Assembly: GCF_003439925.1 (NCBI RefSeq)
Contig: NZ_QQRR01000002.1
Span: forward strand, 62,001-126,000
From: Haloprofundus halophilus
GTDB lineage: Archaea > Halobacteriota > Halobacteria > Halobacteriales > Haloferacaceae
Length of the DNA: 64,000 nucleotides
Direction of reading: 5' to 3'
Shown here: positions 40,118 to 48,024 of the stretch, in pieces
How the letters are laid out: every line of letters starts with the position of its first letter
How positions within the stretch are numbered: the stretch's first letter is position 1
Position numbers and translations under genes: made by a program
Notes under the pieces: model-generated
What the model saw: only the letters and a program-made list of their open reading frames with translations
Told to the model about the DNA's origin: nothing
Databases searched by the model: none

Positions 40118-40648
40118 ATGCTGCGGCTCCCCGAAGCGCTCCGGGGAGCGTTCAAAGAGCCGCTGGGCCCCGTCTACGTCGACGCCGAGCGACTGCTCTC
40201 GGAAGCAGAGGGTCCGATTATCGCCGTCGGCGACGTCGTCACCTACCACCTCCGAACCGCCGACCGCGACCCCGACGTGGCCGTCGTCGACGGCAAGACC
40301 AAGCGCGAGGCCGTCGGCGACGAGATCAGCCGCGTCCTCTCGGGGGACAACCCGCGCATCGAAGTCGAGAACCCGGCGGCGACGCTCTCTCGGGAGTTGC
40401 TCGCGGCGCTCCGCGAGGCCGTCGACAGCGACGAGAACACCGTCGTCGTCGTCACCGAGGGCGAAGAGGACCTGGCGACGCTCCCCGCTATCTTGGTCGC
40501 TCCCGTCGGCGCGCTCGTCGTCTACGGCCAGCCCGACGAGGGGATGGTCGGTGTGGCCGTCACGCCGGATGCGAAGGCTGAGGCGCGCGACCTGATGGAG
40601 CAGTTGGAGGGCGACTCCGACGCAGCGTTCGAGACGCTCGGCGTCTGA
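40118..40648 (+). CDS. GTP-dependent dephospho-CoA kinase (DUF359)
   Basis: 176 residues. Family motifs include LGPVYVD, GDVVTYHL, VVDGKTKRE and the VTEGEEDLATLPAI region. The archaeal enzyme carries out the last step of CoA synthesis using GTP. It lies 7 bp after Spt4. Confidence 0.92.
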   Translation: MLRLPEALRGAFKEPLGPVYVDAERLLSEAEGPIIAVGDVVTYHLRTADRDPDVAVVDGKTKREAVGDEISRVLSGDNPRIEVENPAATLSRELLAALREAVDSDENTVVVVTEGEEDLATLPAILVAPVGALVVYGQPDEGMVGVAVTPDAKAEARDLMEQLEGDSDAAFETLGV

Positions 40649-40738
40649 CCCCCGGCTCGCATCTCGCGGCCGTCGTCCGCTCCCCCTCTCTTCGAAATCC
40701 TTTTACTTGCTTCGCCGGGATTTATGAGCAACTGAACT

Positions 40739-41050
40739 ATGGAAATCGAAATCATCGACGAGGAGGAGAACCCGATGTTGCACAGAACGGACGTTCGATT
40801 CACGATGACCCACGACGAGGCGACGCCCTCGCGCCTCTCGGTCCGCGACAGCCTCGCGGCGAAACTCGACAAGAACTCCGACGAAGTCGTCATCCACGAA
40901 CTCGACACGAAGTTCGGCATGCGCAAGACCGCCGGCTACGCGAAAGTGTACGAGAGCCCCGAGTTCGCCCGCGACGTCGAGCAGGAGTACATGCTCGAAC
41001 GCAACAAGATCACCGCGGAGGACGGCGACGCGGAAGCCGAAGAAGCGTAA
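40739..41050 (+). CDS. Ribosomal protein S24e (eS24)
   Basis: 103 residues. It begins MEIEIIDEEENPMLHR and has the family segment DTKFGMRKTAGYAKVYESPEFA. The acidic tail is usual in haloarchaea. A CTTTTAC element at 40700-40706 would give a short leader. It sits 8 bp before the Kae1-Bud32 gene, with no S27ae gene in between. Confidence 0.95.
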   Translation: MEIEIIDEEENPMLHRTDVRFTMTHDEATPSRLSVRDSLAAKLDKNSDEVVIHELDTKFGMRKTAGYAKVYESPEFARDVEQEYMLERNKITAEDGDAEAEEA

Positions 41051-41058
41051 TCTGAGAC

Positions 41059-42654
41059 GTGCGCGTTCTGGGTATCGAAGGGACGGCGTGGGCCGCCAGC
41101 GCCGCGTTGCACGATACAGAACGCGACGAGACTTTTATCGAATCAGACCCGTACGAACCCGACAGCGGCGGCATTCACCCGCGCGAGGCGGCCGAACACA
41201 TGAGCGAGGCCATCCCGCGCGTCGTCGAAACCGTTCTGGAGCGCGCCGAAGCGACGAGTGGGGAACAGAGCCCTCCGATAGATGCGGTTGCGTTCTCCCG
41301 CGGCCCCGGCCTCGGCCCGTGTCTCCGCATCGTCGGCACCGCCGCCAGAGCGCTCGCCGGCGCGCTCGACGTGCCGCTGGTCGGCGTCAACCACATGGTC
41401 GCGCACCTCGAAATCGGCCGCCACGAGTCCGGTTTCGACTCCCCGGTCTGTCTCAACGCCTCGGGGGCGAACGCCCACCTGCTCGGCTACCACAACGGTC
41501 GCTACCGCGTCCTGGGCGAGACGATGGACACCGGCGTCGGCAACGCCATCGACAAGTTCACCCGACACGTCGGCTGGACCCACCCCGGCGGGCCGAAAGT
41601 CGAACGGGCGGCCGCAGACGGCGAGTACATCGACCTCCCGTACACGGTGAAGGGGATGGACTTCTCCTTCTCGGGCATCATGAGCGCCGCCAAGCAGGCC
41701 GCTGACGACGGCGAGGCGGTCGAAGACATCTGCTTCTCGCTCCAGGAACACGTCTTCGGCATGCTCACCGAAGTCGCCGAGCGCGCGCTCTCGCTCACGG
41801 GGACCGACGAACTCGTCTTGGGCGGTGGGGTCGGACAGAACCGGCGCCTCAGGGAGATGCTGGCGTCGATGTGCGAGGAACGCGGCGCGGAGTTCTACGC
41901 GCCGGACCCGCGTTTCCTGCGGGACAACGCCGGGATGATCGCGGTTTTGGGCGCGAAGATGTGCGCCGCCGGCGACACCGTCCCCATCGACGAATCCGCC
42001 ATCGACCCGAACTTCCGCCCCGACCAGGTGCCGGTGACGTGGCGCGGCGACGCGGAGTCGGTCGCCCGCGCCGTCGACGACGACGGCGCCGTCAGGGGCG
42101 CGGAAGCGACCGTCGAGTTCCACGGCGAGCGCGTCGTGAAACGGCGCGTCCCGAAGGCGTACCGCCACCCCGAACTCGACGCGCGGCTCCGCCGCGAGCG
42201 GACGGTCGCGGAAGCGCGGCTCACGAGCGAGGCGCGGCGGGCGGGCGTCCCGACGCCGCTGGTTCGGGACGTCGACGTGCGCGAGGCGACTATCACGTTC
42301 CAGCGCGTCGGCGAGGCCGACCTCGCGGCGACGCTCGACGCCGACGCCGTCGCCGACGTGGGTCGCTCCCTCGCGTCGCTGCACCGCGTCGGAATCGTCC
42401 ACGGCGACCCGACGACGCGGAACGTCCGGGTCGGCGAGAGTCGGACGTTCCTCATCGACTTCGGCCTCGGCTTTCACACCGGCCACGTCGAGGACCACGC
42501 GATGGACCTGCACGTGTTCGAACAGAGCATCGAGGGGACGGCTGCCGACCCCGACCCGCTTCTGGAGGCGTTCGAGGCGGGCTACGCGGAGACCGGCGGC
42601 GACGACGTGCTCGCGCGCCTCCGCACCGTGGAGTCGCGCGGGCGCTATCGCTGA
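41059..42654 (+). CDS. Kae1-Bud32 fusion, N6-threonylcarbamoyl transferase complex
   Basis: 531 residues, GTG start at 41059. The Kae1 half has the HMVAHLEIGRHE metal pair and GVGNAIDKF; the Bud32 kinase half has HGDPTTRNVRV and LIDFGLGF. The fusion forms the KEOPS core that makes t6A37 on ANN-decoding tRNAs, using threonylcarbamoyl-AMP from Sua5. The fusion is typical of many archaea. Confidence 0.96.
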   Translation: MRVLGIEGTAWAASAALHDTERDETFIESDPYEPDSGGIHPREAAEHMSEAIPRVVETVLERAEATSGEQSPPIDAVAFSRGPGLGPCLRIVGTAARALAGALDVPLVGVNHMVAHLEIGRHESGFDSPVCLNASGANAHLLGYHNGRYRVLGETMDTGVGNAIDKFTRHVGWTHPGGPKVERAAADGEYIDLPYTVKGMDFSFSGIMSAAKQAADDGEAVEDICFSLQEHVFGMLTEVAERALSLTGTDELVLGGGVGQNRRLREMLASMCEERGAEFYAPDPRFLRDNAGMIAVLGAKMCAAGDTVPIDESAIDPNFRPDQVPVTWRGDAESVARAVDDDGAVRGAEATVEFHGERVVKRRVPKAYRHPELDARLRRERTVAEARLTSEARRAGVPTPLVRDVDVREATITFQRVGEADLAATLDADAVADVGRSLASLHRVGIVHGDPTTRNVRVGESRTFLIDFGLGFHTGHVEDHAMDLHVFEQSIEGTAADPDPLLEAFEAGYAETGGDDVLARLRTVESRGRYR

Positions 42655-42755
42655 CCGACCGGGTTGCGCTGACCCATCGACCGGGTCGCGCCGCGATTTG
42701 CACGCGCGACGACACAGCCAAAACGATTTATCAGAGGCGAGTGTATCGCTCTCGT

Positions 42756-43031
42756 ATGGCCGACAAACCCGAGACCGGCGAACTGTTCGGCGTCCCGTAC
42801 AACTTCGAGCGCCCGAGCGCCGGTCGGATGCTGTCTTCGTACTGGCAACCCGGTGACCGAATGCTGGTGAAGAAACCGTTCGGCGTGGGCTACACGCTCA
42901 ACCTCGCCAACTGGCGCTCGTGGGTCGTCCTGCTGGTCGCGGCGGTGCTGCTCTTCCAGGAGCGCAAGAGCCGCGAAGAAGCCGAGTACGAGGACGACGG
43001 ACCGGTCGAAGTCGTCGTCGACGACGACTGA
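42756..43031 (+). CDS. DUF5808-type small membrane protein
   Basis: 91 residues. The conserved opening GVPYNFERPSAGRMLSSYW and KPFGVGYTLNLANWRSW precedes one membrane helix (about 56-68) and an acidic tail. I recall the DUF5808 name for this pattern. GATTTATC at 42725-42732 is 27 bp upstream. Role unknown. Confidence 0.75.
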   Translation: MADKPETGELFGVPYNFERPSAGRMLSSYWQPGDRMLVKKPFGVGYTLNLANWRSWVVLLVAAVLLFQERKSREEAEYEDDGPVEVVVDDD

Positions 43032-43068
43032 ACCGCGCTCTTCTCTCACTTCGACGGACCGCGAGTCG

Positions 43069-43320
43069 TCACTGACGCGAACGAGCGAGACCCGTCGCGC
43101 GCCAGACGTTGCCGCGCGTGCCGACCGGACGCAGTTCCAGCGGAACCGACGCCCCGGCGGGCAGTTGCTGTAGCGTCGACTGCAACTGCGAAGTCTCGTA
43201 CTCGGCGATGTGGCGCGTGGCGTTCGAGTCGACTGCCTCGACGGTCATCGCGCCGTGCGCGTTCATCTCCTTCCTGACTGTCACCAACTCCACAGCGCGC
43301 TGTTGCCGTGCCCCGGACAT
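43069..43320 (-). CDS. Small conserved haloarchaeal-type protein
   Basis: 83 residues. A mixed alpha/beta composition with an ARQQRAVELVTVRKEM opening helix and a basic C-terminus (WRATGLARSRQ). TTTTAAG-type element at 43346-43352, 29 bp upstream of the ATG at 43320. I recognise no characterised relative. Confidence 0.65.
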   Translation of the reverse strand: MSGARQQRAVELVTVRKEMNAHGAMTVEAVDSNATRHIAEYETSQLQSTLQQLPAGASVPLELRPVGTRGNVWRATGLARSRQ

Positions 43321-43518
43321 ACCCGGCTTGTTCGACCCTACTGGCTTAAAACCTGATATTTTTCTTACCTTCTGATACCGAGTCCTATGTAGTTCTCGCC
43401 CCATGACAAACGATAATACAGTTTCTCCCGGCGCGTGTGCTCTACGCGTACACTCCGCGTGCGGTCGGCGCTTCGCGAGACCGACGCCTCTTTGCGACCG
43501 GCGACCCCCTCCTCGGAT

Positions 43519-44145
43519 ATGCTCCACTACGTGACGACGAACGAGGGGAAAGTCGCGGAGGCGACGTCGTACCTCGGCGAGTCGGTCGGACAGGTCGACT
43601 TCGACTACACGGAGATTCAAAGCGACGACCTCGGGCGTATCGCGGCTCACGGCGCGCGCGAGGCGTACCGACAGGTGGGCGAACCCGTCCTCGTCGACGA
43701 CGCGGGGCTGTTCGTCGACGCCCTCGGTGGGTTTCCGGGTCCGTACTCCTCGTACGTCGAGGATACCGTCGGCATCGACCGCGTCTGGCGGTTGGGCGAA
43801 CAGGAGGAGAACCGGAAGGCGTCGTTCCGCTGCGTGCTCGCCTACTGCGACGGCGAACCGTTCGCGGCGTCGCCGGACCCGGTGGACCGAGACGACCGCG
43901 TCGCCGCCGCCGCGACGGGCGCGGAGCGAGACGCCGAGGAGACCGAACCTCTGCCCGTCAAACTGTTCGAGGGTGTCGTCCGCGGCCGGCTCGTCGCCCC
44001 GCGCGGCGAGGGCGGGTTCGGCTACGACCCCATCTTCGAGCACGACGGAAAGACGATGGCCGAGATGAGCACCGAGGAGAAAAACGCCATCTCGCATCGG
44101 GGGCGTGCGCTGGCGAAGTTCGGGGAGTGGTACGCCGAGCGATAG
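43519..44145 (+). CDS. rdgB: RdgB/HAM1 non-canonical purine NTP pyrophosphatase
   Basis: 208 residues. Family motifs: TTNEGKVAEA at the start, VDDAGLFVDALGGFPGPYSS, and GGFGYDPIF. It hydrolyses ITP/XTP/dITP, keeping deaminated bases out of DNA and RNA. An acidic insert of about 30 residues (near 118-145) is larger than in most homologs. The final codons form the first half of unit 1 of the hairpin array downstream. Confidence 0.92.
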   Translation: MLHYVTTNEGKVAEATSYLGESVGQVDFDYTEIQSDDLGRIAAHGAREAYRQVGEPVLVDDAGLFVDALGGFPGPYSSYVEDTVGIDRVWRLGEQEENRKASFRCVLAYCDGEPFAASPDPVDRDDRVAAAATGAERDAEETEPLPVKLFEGVVRGRLVAPRGEGGFGYDPIFEHDGKTMAEMSTEEKNAISHRGRALAKFGEWYAER

Positions 44146-44280
44146 CGAGGCGTGCCTCGGAGGGCTCTGTCCTCCGGCGGTTCGCTGAACGGTAGTGAAG
44201 CGAATCTCGAAAATCGAAGATTTTCGGCGGTACGCCGAGCGCTAGCGAAGCAAACCTCGTCGGGCGCGAAGCGTCCGACG
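44129..44280. repeat. Three 50-bp tandem units with covarying hairpins
   Basis: Units start at 44129, 44179 and 44229, each exactly 50 bp apart. The first 29-31 bases are conserved (GGTaCGCcGAgCGnTAGcGAaGC...CTCG); then a hairpin begins at the same column. The stems differ in sequence yet pair in every unit: 8 bp with loop TCT in unit 1, 8 bp with loop GAA in unit 2, 10 bp with loop GAA in unit 3. Two stems use one G-T wobble each. Unit 1 overlaps the rdgB stop. Confidence 0.85.
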
Positions 44281-44418
44281 TAGGTTCAAACGCGAACGAA
44301 TTGAGCGTTTGAATGTCTGAATCGATACATTATCTGAAAAAACACTGTTTAGATGCCTGTTCAAAACAGCTCTACTGTTTTCTATCACCGACTATCAAAC
44401 AGTCCCGACCACGGCCGC
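44281..44418. other. AT-rich convergent gap with ACTGTTT/AAACAGT half-sites
   Basis: Markedly AT-richer than its surroundings. After an inverted pair CAAACGC...GCGTTTG (44287-44311), ACTGTTT-type half-sites occur at about 44344, 44358 (partial), 44373 and, in reverse, 44364 and 44397. T-rich runs suggest bidirectional transcription termination between rdgB and the PIN gene. No gene is convincing here. Confidence 0.5.
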
Positions 44419-44916
44419 TTACGTCCGCGGGTCGCGGTCCGGACCCGGATACTCGCCGCCTTCGACTTCCCGATACAGACTCGCGGCGTCGAACAGCGTC
44501 GCGAACGCCTTCGGGTGGCGGACGCTCAGCGAGACGCGTTTCCGAAGCGTCGCGCCCGCCTGCGCCGTCTGGAGGCGCGGGTCGAGCGTCAGGAGGTGCA
44601 TCGCGCCGCCGTGGTACGCCGAACCCAGCGCCGGGTGGTCGCCGTCGGCGTGGTCGACCGGTTCGCGCAGCGTCTCGACTCTCTCGCGCCAGTCGGTCGC
44701 CAGTTCCGCGTCCGCCAGCGAGGTGACGACGGCCTCGGCGTCGTCCAACAGCGCGTCGCTGGCGACGAGCGTCGTCCACGAGTGCTCGCGGAGACAGTCG
44801 AGCGCTCGCCGGGAGTCGCCGCCGACGAGCAGGTCCGCCGCGAGCACGTCCGCGTCGGCGACGACGCGCGCGGGAGACGCCTCGGATCGCTCGGTCACTT
44901 CCGCGCGCTCAGTCAT
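44419..44916 (-). CDS. PIN-like protein, possible toxin-type partner
   Basis: 165 residues. ADADVLAADLLVGG resembles the PIN opening (D-x-D-x-L-x-x-D-L), followed by central helices and an acidic pocket DHADGDHPALG. Starts at 44916, overlapping by 8 bp the stop of a 32-residue upstream gene. PIN proteins are RNases; in such a pair the small partner may regulate or bind it. Confidence 0.62.
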   Translation of the reverse strand: MTERAEVTERSEASPARVVADADVLAADLLVGGDSRRALDCLREHSWTTLVASDALLDDAEAVVTSLADAELATDWRERVETLREPVDHADGDHPALGSAYHGGAMHLLTLDPRLQTAQAGATLRKRVSLSVRHPKAFATLFDAASLYREVEGGEYPGPDRDPRT

Positions 44917-45007
44917 CCTCGCTCCGCCTCCGTTCGAGCTCGTCGCGCACCTCGTCCTCGGCTACGTCGTACTCCGCCGCTCGCTCGAAGAGGTCGGCCC
45001 AGGTCAT
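44909..45007 (-). CDS. 32-residue acidic helical protein upstream of PIN-like gene
   Basis: ATG at 45007, TGA at 44909-44911. The peptide starts MTWADLFERAAEYDVAED and ends in a charged helix of Glu/Arg/Asp residues. Its stop is inside the next gene's start region (8-bp overlap), implying translational coupling. It could be a small antitoxin-like or regulatory partner; size and overlap are the only evidence. Confidence 0.5.
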   Translation of the reverse strand: MTWADLFERAAEYDVAEDEVRDELERRRSEDD

Positions 45008-45038
45008 ACCCGAAGATGGCGGCGCGACCACAAGACGC

Positions 45039-46142
45039 TTACCGGTCTGCGGTCCCGGCCGCGCCCAACCTCGACGCGCCGAGCCACAGCACGACTCCGA
45101 CGACGAACGCGACGCCGACGTTCGTCGCCACTCCGACGAGGCCCACGAGAACGGTCAGCGCGAGCGACTCCGTCCCAAGTGCGCTCCGAGCCAACTGCGC
45201 CGCGACGAGCACCAGGAGGACGCCCAGAAGCGCCATCGGGAACGCGAGTACGACGCCCGCGAACAGCGCGGCGACGACGTAGAGGGCGCCGAGGACGACG
45301 TTCGCGCCGCCGGTCCGCGCGCCGAAAGCGTACTTGCCGGCGAGGCCGCCGCTACCGTGACACATCGGCAACCCGCCGAAGGGGACGGAGAGAAGCGTCA
45401 TCACGCCCATGCTCGTCGAGAGGTCGTCGGCCGACACGTCCGCGTCGAAGAGGTCCGAGCAGAGAAGCGACGTGGCGACGGCGGCGTTGCCGACGGTCAT
45501 CGCCAACTGCGCCGTCGCACCCTCCACGGCGCCGAGGGTGAGCGCGGGACCGCCAGCGGGGAAGACGCCGAGAGCCGGTAGCTGCGGCGTCGGCACGCCG
45601 GCCGTCGCGGCCGCCATCGCCCCGCCGACGCCGAGCACGACGAGCGTCGCCGCCCGCGGCCGCCCCGCGAGGACGACGCCGAGCGTGAGCGCAACCGCCA
45701 GCGCCGCGAGCGCGAGATTGCCGAGGCCGAGTTCGACGCCGGTCTGCGCCAAGAGGAGCGCGACGGCGAGTTGGACGCCGCGAACCACCGGCTCTCCGAC
45801 GTAGCGTTCGACCGACGAGATGGCGTTCGTCCGACCCGCCAGGAGGAGTACCGCGCCCGCGACGAGGCCGGCGGCGACGAGTTCGCCGTAGCTCAGCGCC
45901 CCGGCGATGGCGAGCGCCGCGAGCGCTTTCATCGGTTCGACCGACAGCGGGAGGCCGTAGGCGACGCCCCAGACGACCTGGAACAGGCCGAAGGCGACGA
46001 GGACGTGCGAGAGCGACATCGGCGTCAGCGCGCCGAGCGCGACGACTATCGGGAGGACCGTAACCGAACCACCCAACGCGCCGGTCACCTCCCCGGTGTC
46101 GAACCGAATCGTCCTGCTCTCTCGAACGTCCGCGAGTGCCAT
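45039..46142 (-). CDS. MOT1-type molybdate/sulfate transporter family protein
   Basis: 367 residues, about ten membrane helices. TGEVTGALGGSVTVLPIVVAL and the GNAAVATSLL and LPMCHGSGGLAGKYAFGARTGGANV segments match the MOT1/sulfate-permease-like family. The ATG at 46142 is chosen because an ATACGATTAC element at 46181-46190 would start transcription near 46160, downstream of the alternative ATG at 46169. Divergent from tupA, so both probably take up oxyanions. Confidence 0.82.
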   Translation of the reverse strand: MALADVRESRTIRFDTGEVTGALGGSVTVLPIVVALGALTPMSLSHVLVAFGLFQVVWGVAYGLPLSVEPMKALAALAIAGALSYGELVAAGLVAGAVLLLAGRTNAISSVERYVGEPVVRGVQLAVALLLAQTGVELGLGNLALAALAVALTLGVVLAGRPRAATLVVLGVGGAMAAATAGVPTPQLPALGVFPAGGPALTLGAVEGATAQLAMTVGNAAVATSLLCSDLFDADVSADDLSTSMGVMTLLSVPFGGLPMCHGSGGLAGKYAFGARTGGANVVLGALYVVAALFAGVVLAFPMALLGVLLVLVAAQLARSALGTESLALTVLVGLVGVATNVGVAFVVGVVLWLGASRLGAAGTADR

Positions 46143-46275
46143 TACCGGGCGCTGTACGGCGGGAATCATGAGTGTTCTCAGTAATCGTATCTCTCCACCC
46201 GAGCGACCGGACGAAACCGCGAGCGGTTACGGCGAGTGAGTAACACTTAACCACCCGCTCTCCATCGATGAATCC

Positions 46276-47313
46276 ATGAAGATACAACGTCGACGGTTCG
46301 TTCAGGCCGCGGGCGTGGGGGCGATTCTCGGGCTGAGCGGCTGTTCGAGTCAGAATCCCTCCGAGAACGACACCGACAACGGTTCGACGGGCAACCAGAG
46401 CGACAGCGGCGGTCAGGGCGACGGCGACGGCGGTAACCGACGAGAACTCACGCTGGCGACGACGACGAGCACGTACGACACGGGTCTGCTCGACGAACTG
46501 AACCCGATGTTCGAAGAGCGGTTCGACGCGACCATCAACACCATCCCGCAGGGAACCGGCGCGGCCATCGAGACGGGCGCGGCCGGCGACGCAGACGTGA
46601 TTCTCGTCCACGCGCGCGGGGCCGAAGACGAGTTCCTCCAGCAGGGTCACGGCGTCAACCGCCGCGACGTGATGTTCAACGACTTCGTCGTCGTCGGCCC
46701 CGAGAGCGACCCGGCGGGTATCGACGGGATGGACAACGCGACGGAGGCGTTCTCGACCATCGCCGAGACCGGGTCGACGTTCGTCTCCCGCGGCGACGAC
46801 TCGGGGACGAACAAGAAGGAGTTGCTCGTCTGGGAGGAGGCGGGCGTCGACCCCGGCGGGCAGTGGTACCGCGCCATCGGTCAGGGGATGGGCGACACGC
46901 TCAACCAGGCGAGTCAGTCGGGCGCGTACACCATCGCCGACCGGGGGACGTACCTCTCGATGCAGGACGAAATCGACCTCGTCGTCCACGTGCAGGGGCC
47001 GCTGCAGGGCGGTCCGGTCATCCTGCAGAACCCCTACGGCGTCATCCCGGTCAACCCCGCCCAGCACGACAACGTCGAGTACGACCTGGCGATGGCGTAC
47101 GTCGGCTTCCTCACGAGCCCCGAGGGGCAGGGCACCATCGACAGTTACACCGCCAACGGCTCGCAGCTGTTCTTCCCGAACGCGCTCTCGGAGGAGCCGA
47201 ACTTCGAACAGTACGTCCCGCAGGGGTACAGCGCCGAGGAGAGTCAGTCGCTCTCGCGGCGCGACAAACAGTATCTCTACTGGGTCGAACACCACGTCCC
47301 GGCGGATTATTAG
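46276..47313 (+). CDS. tupA: Tungstate ABC transporter substrate-binding lipoprotein TupA
   Basis: 345 residues. Tat-type signal [15 protein letters not shown] ends in the lipobox LSGC, then a Gly/Asn-rich linker. The ligand domain has [24 protein letters not shown], the [12 protein letters not shown] stretch and [12 protein letters not shown], the TupA pattern for tungstate. ACTTAACC TATA at 46245-46252. First gene of tupABC. Confidence 0.9.
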   Translation: MKIQRRRFVQAAGVGAILGLSGCSSQNPSENDTDNGSTGNQSDSGGQGDGDGGNRRELTLATTTSTYDTGLLDELNPMFEERFDATINTIPQGTGAAIETGAAGDADVILVHARGAEDEFLQQGHGVNRRDVMFNDFVVVGPESDPAGIDGMDNATEAFSTIAETGSTFVSRGDDSGTNKKELLVWEEAGVDPGGQWYRAIGQGMGDTLNQASQSGAYTIADRGTYLSMQDEIDLVVHVQGPLQGGPVILQNPYGVIPVNPAQHDNVEYDLAMAYVGFLTSPEGQGTIDSYTANGSQLFFPNALSEEPNFEQYVPQGYSAEESQSLSRRDKQYLYWVEHHVPADY

Positions 47314-47337
47314 TCGGGTGCTACCTCAGACAGAACC

Positions 47338-48024
47338 GTGATTCCGGCCTTCGGCGATCTGAACCTGAACTACCTCGTCAGCGTCACCATCGTGTCGCTG
47401 TACGTGAGCACCGTCGCCGTCGGCATCAGCACGCTCGTCAGCCTCCCAGTCTCCGTCGGCGTCGCGTTCGGCGACTTCCCCGGAAAACGCCTCCTCACGA
47501 CAATCATCAGCACCGGGATGGGCTTTCCGAGCGTCGTCGTCGGTCTCGTGGTCCTCCTGACGCTCTCGAACGCCGGCCCCCTCGGCGACCTCCAGTTGCT
47601 CTTTACGCCGCAGGCGATGATCATCTCACAGACGATTCTGGCGACACCCGTCGTCCTCAGCGTCTCCATCTCCGCCGTCGAGAGCGTCGGCGGCGACCTG
47701 CGCGACGCCGCCTTCGCCGCGGGCGGTACGAACACCGACGTGGGGCTACTCGTCCTCCGCGAGGCGCGCTACGGCATCGTCACCGCCGTCCTCGCGGGCT
47801 ACGGCCGCGCCATCAGCGAAGTCGGTTCCGTGCTCATCGTCGGCGGCAACATCGTCTACCCGCCCGAGCAGACCTCCTTCACCCGGACGCTGACCACGGC
47901 CGTCACCGTCGAGGCCCGACGCGGGAACTACGAGACGGGGCTCGCGCTCGGCGCGGTGCTCCTCGTCCTCGTCCTCGTCGTCAACGCACTCGGCGGTCGC
48001 ATCCGCGACGGAGGGCGGGCATGA
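47338..48024 (+). CDS. tupB: Tungstate ABC transporter permease TupB
   Basis: 228 residues, GTG start. Five to six membrane helices with the EAA-type loop GGTNTDVGLLVLREARYGIVTAVLAGYGRAISEVGS. Pairs with TupA and TupC. Overlaps tupC by 4 bp (ATGA). Confidence 0.9.
   Translation: MIPAFGDLNLNYLVSVTIVSLYVSTVAVGISTLVSLPVSVGVAFGDFPGKRLLTTIISTGMGFPSVVVGLVVLLTLSNAGPLGDLQLLFTPQAMIISQTILATPVVLSVSISAVESVGGDLRDAAFAAGGTNTDVGLLVLREARYGIVTAVLAGYGRAISEVGSVLIVGGNIVYPPEQTSFTRTLTTAVTVEARRGNYETGLALGAVLLVLVLVVNALGGRIRDGGRA

Noticed and set aside
44313-44726. Plus-strand frame starting in the AT-rich island
   Set aside because: Antisense to the PIN-like gene over most of its length, arginine-rich shadow composition, no promoter.
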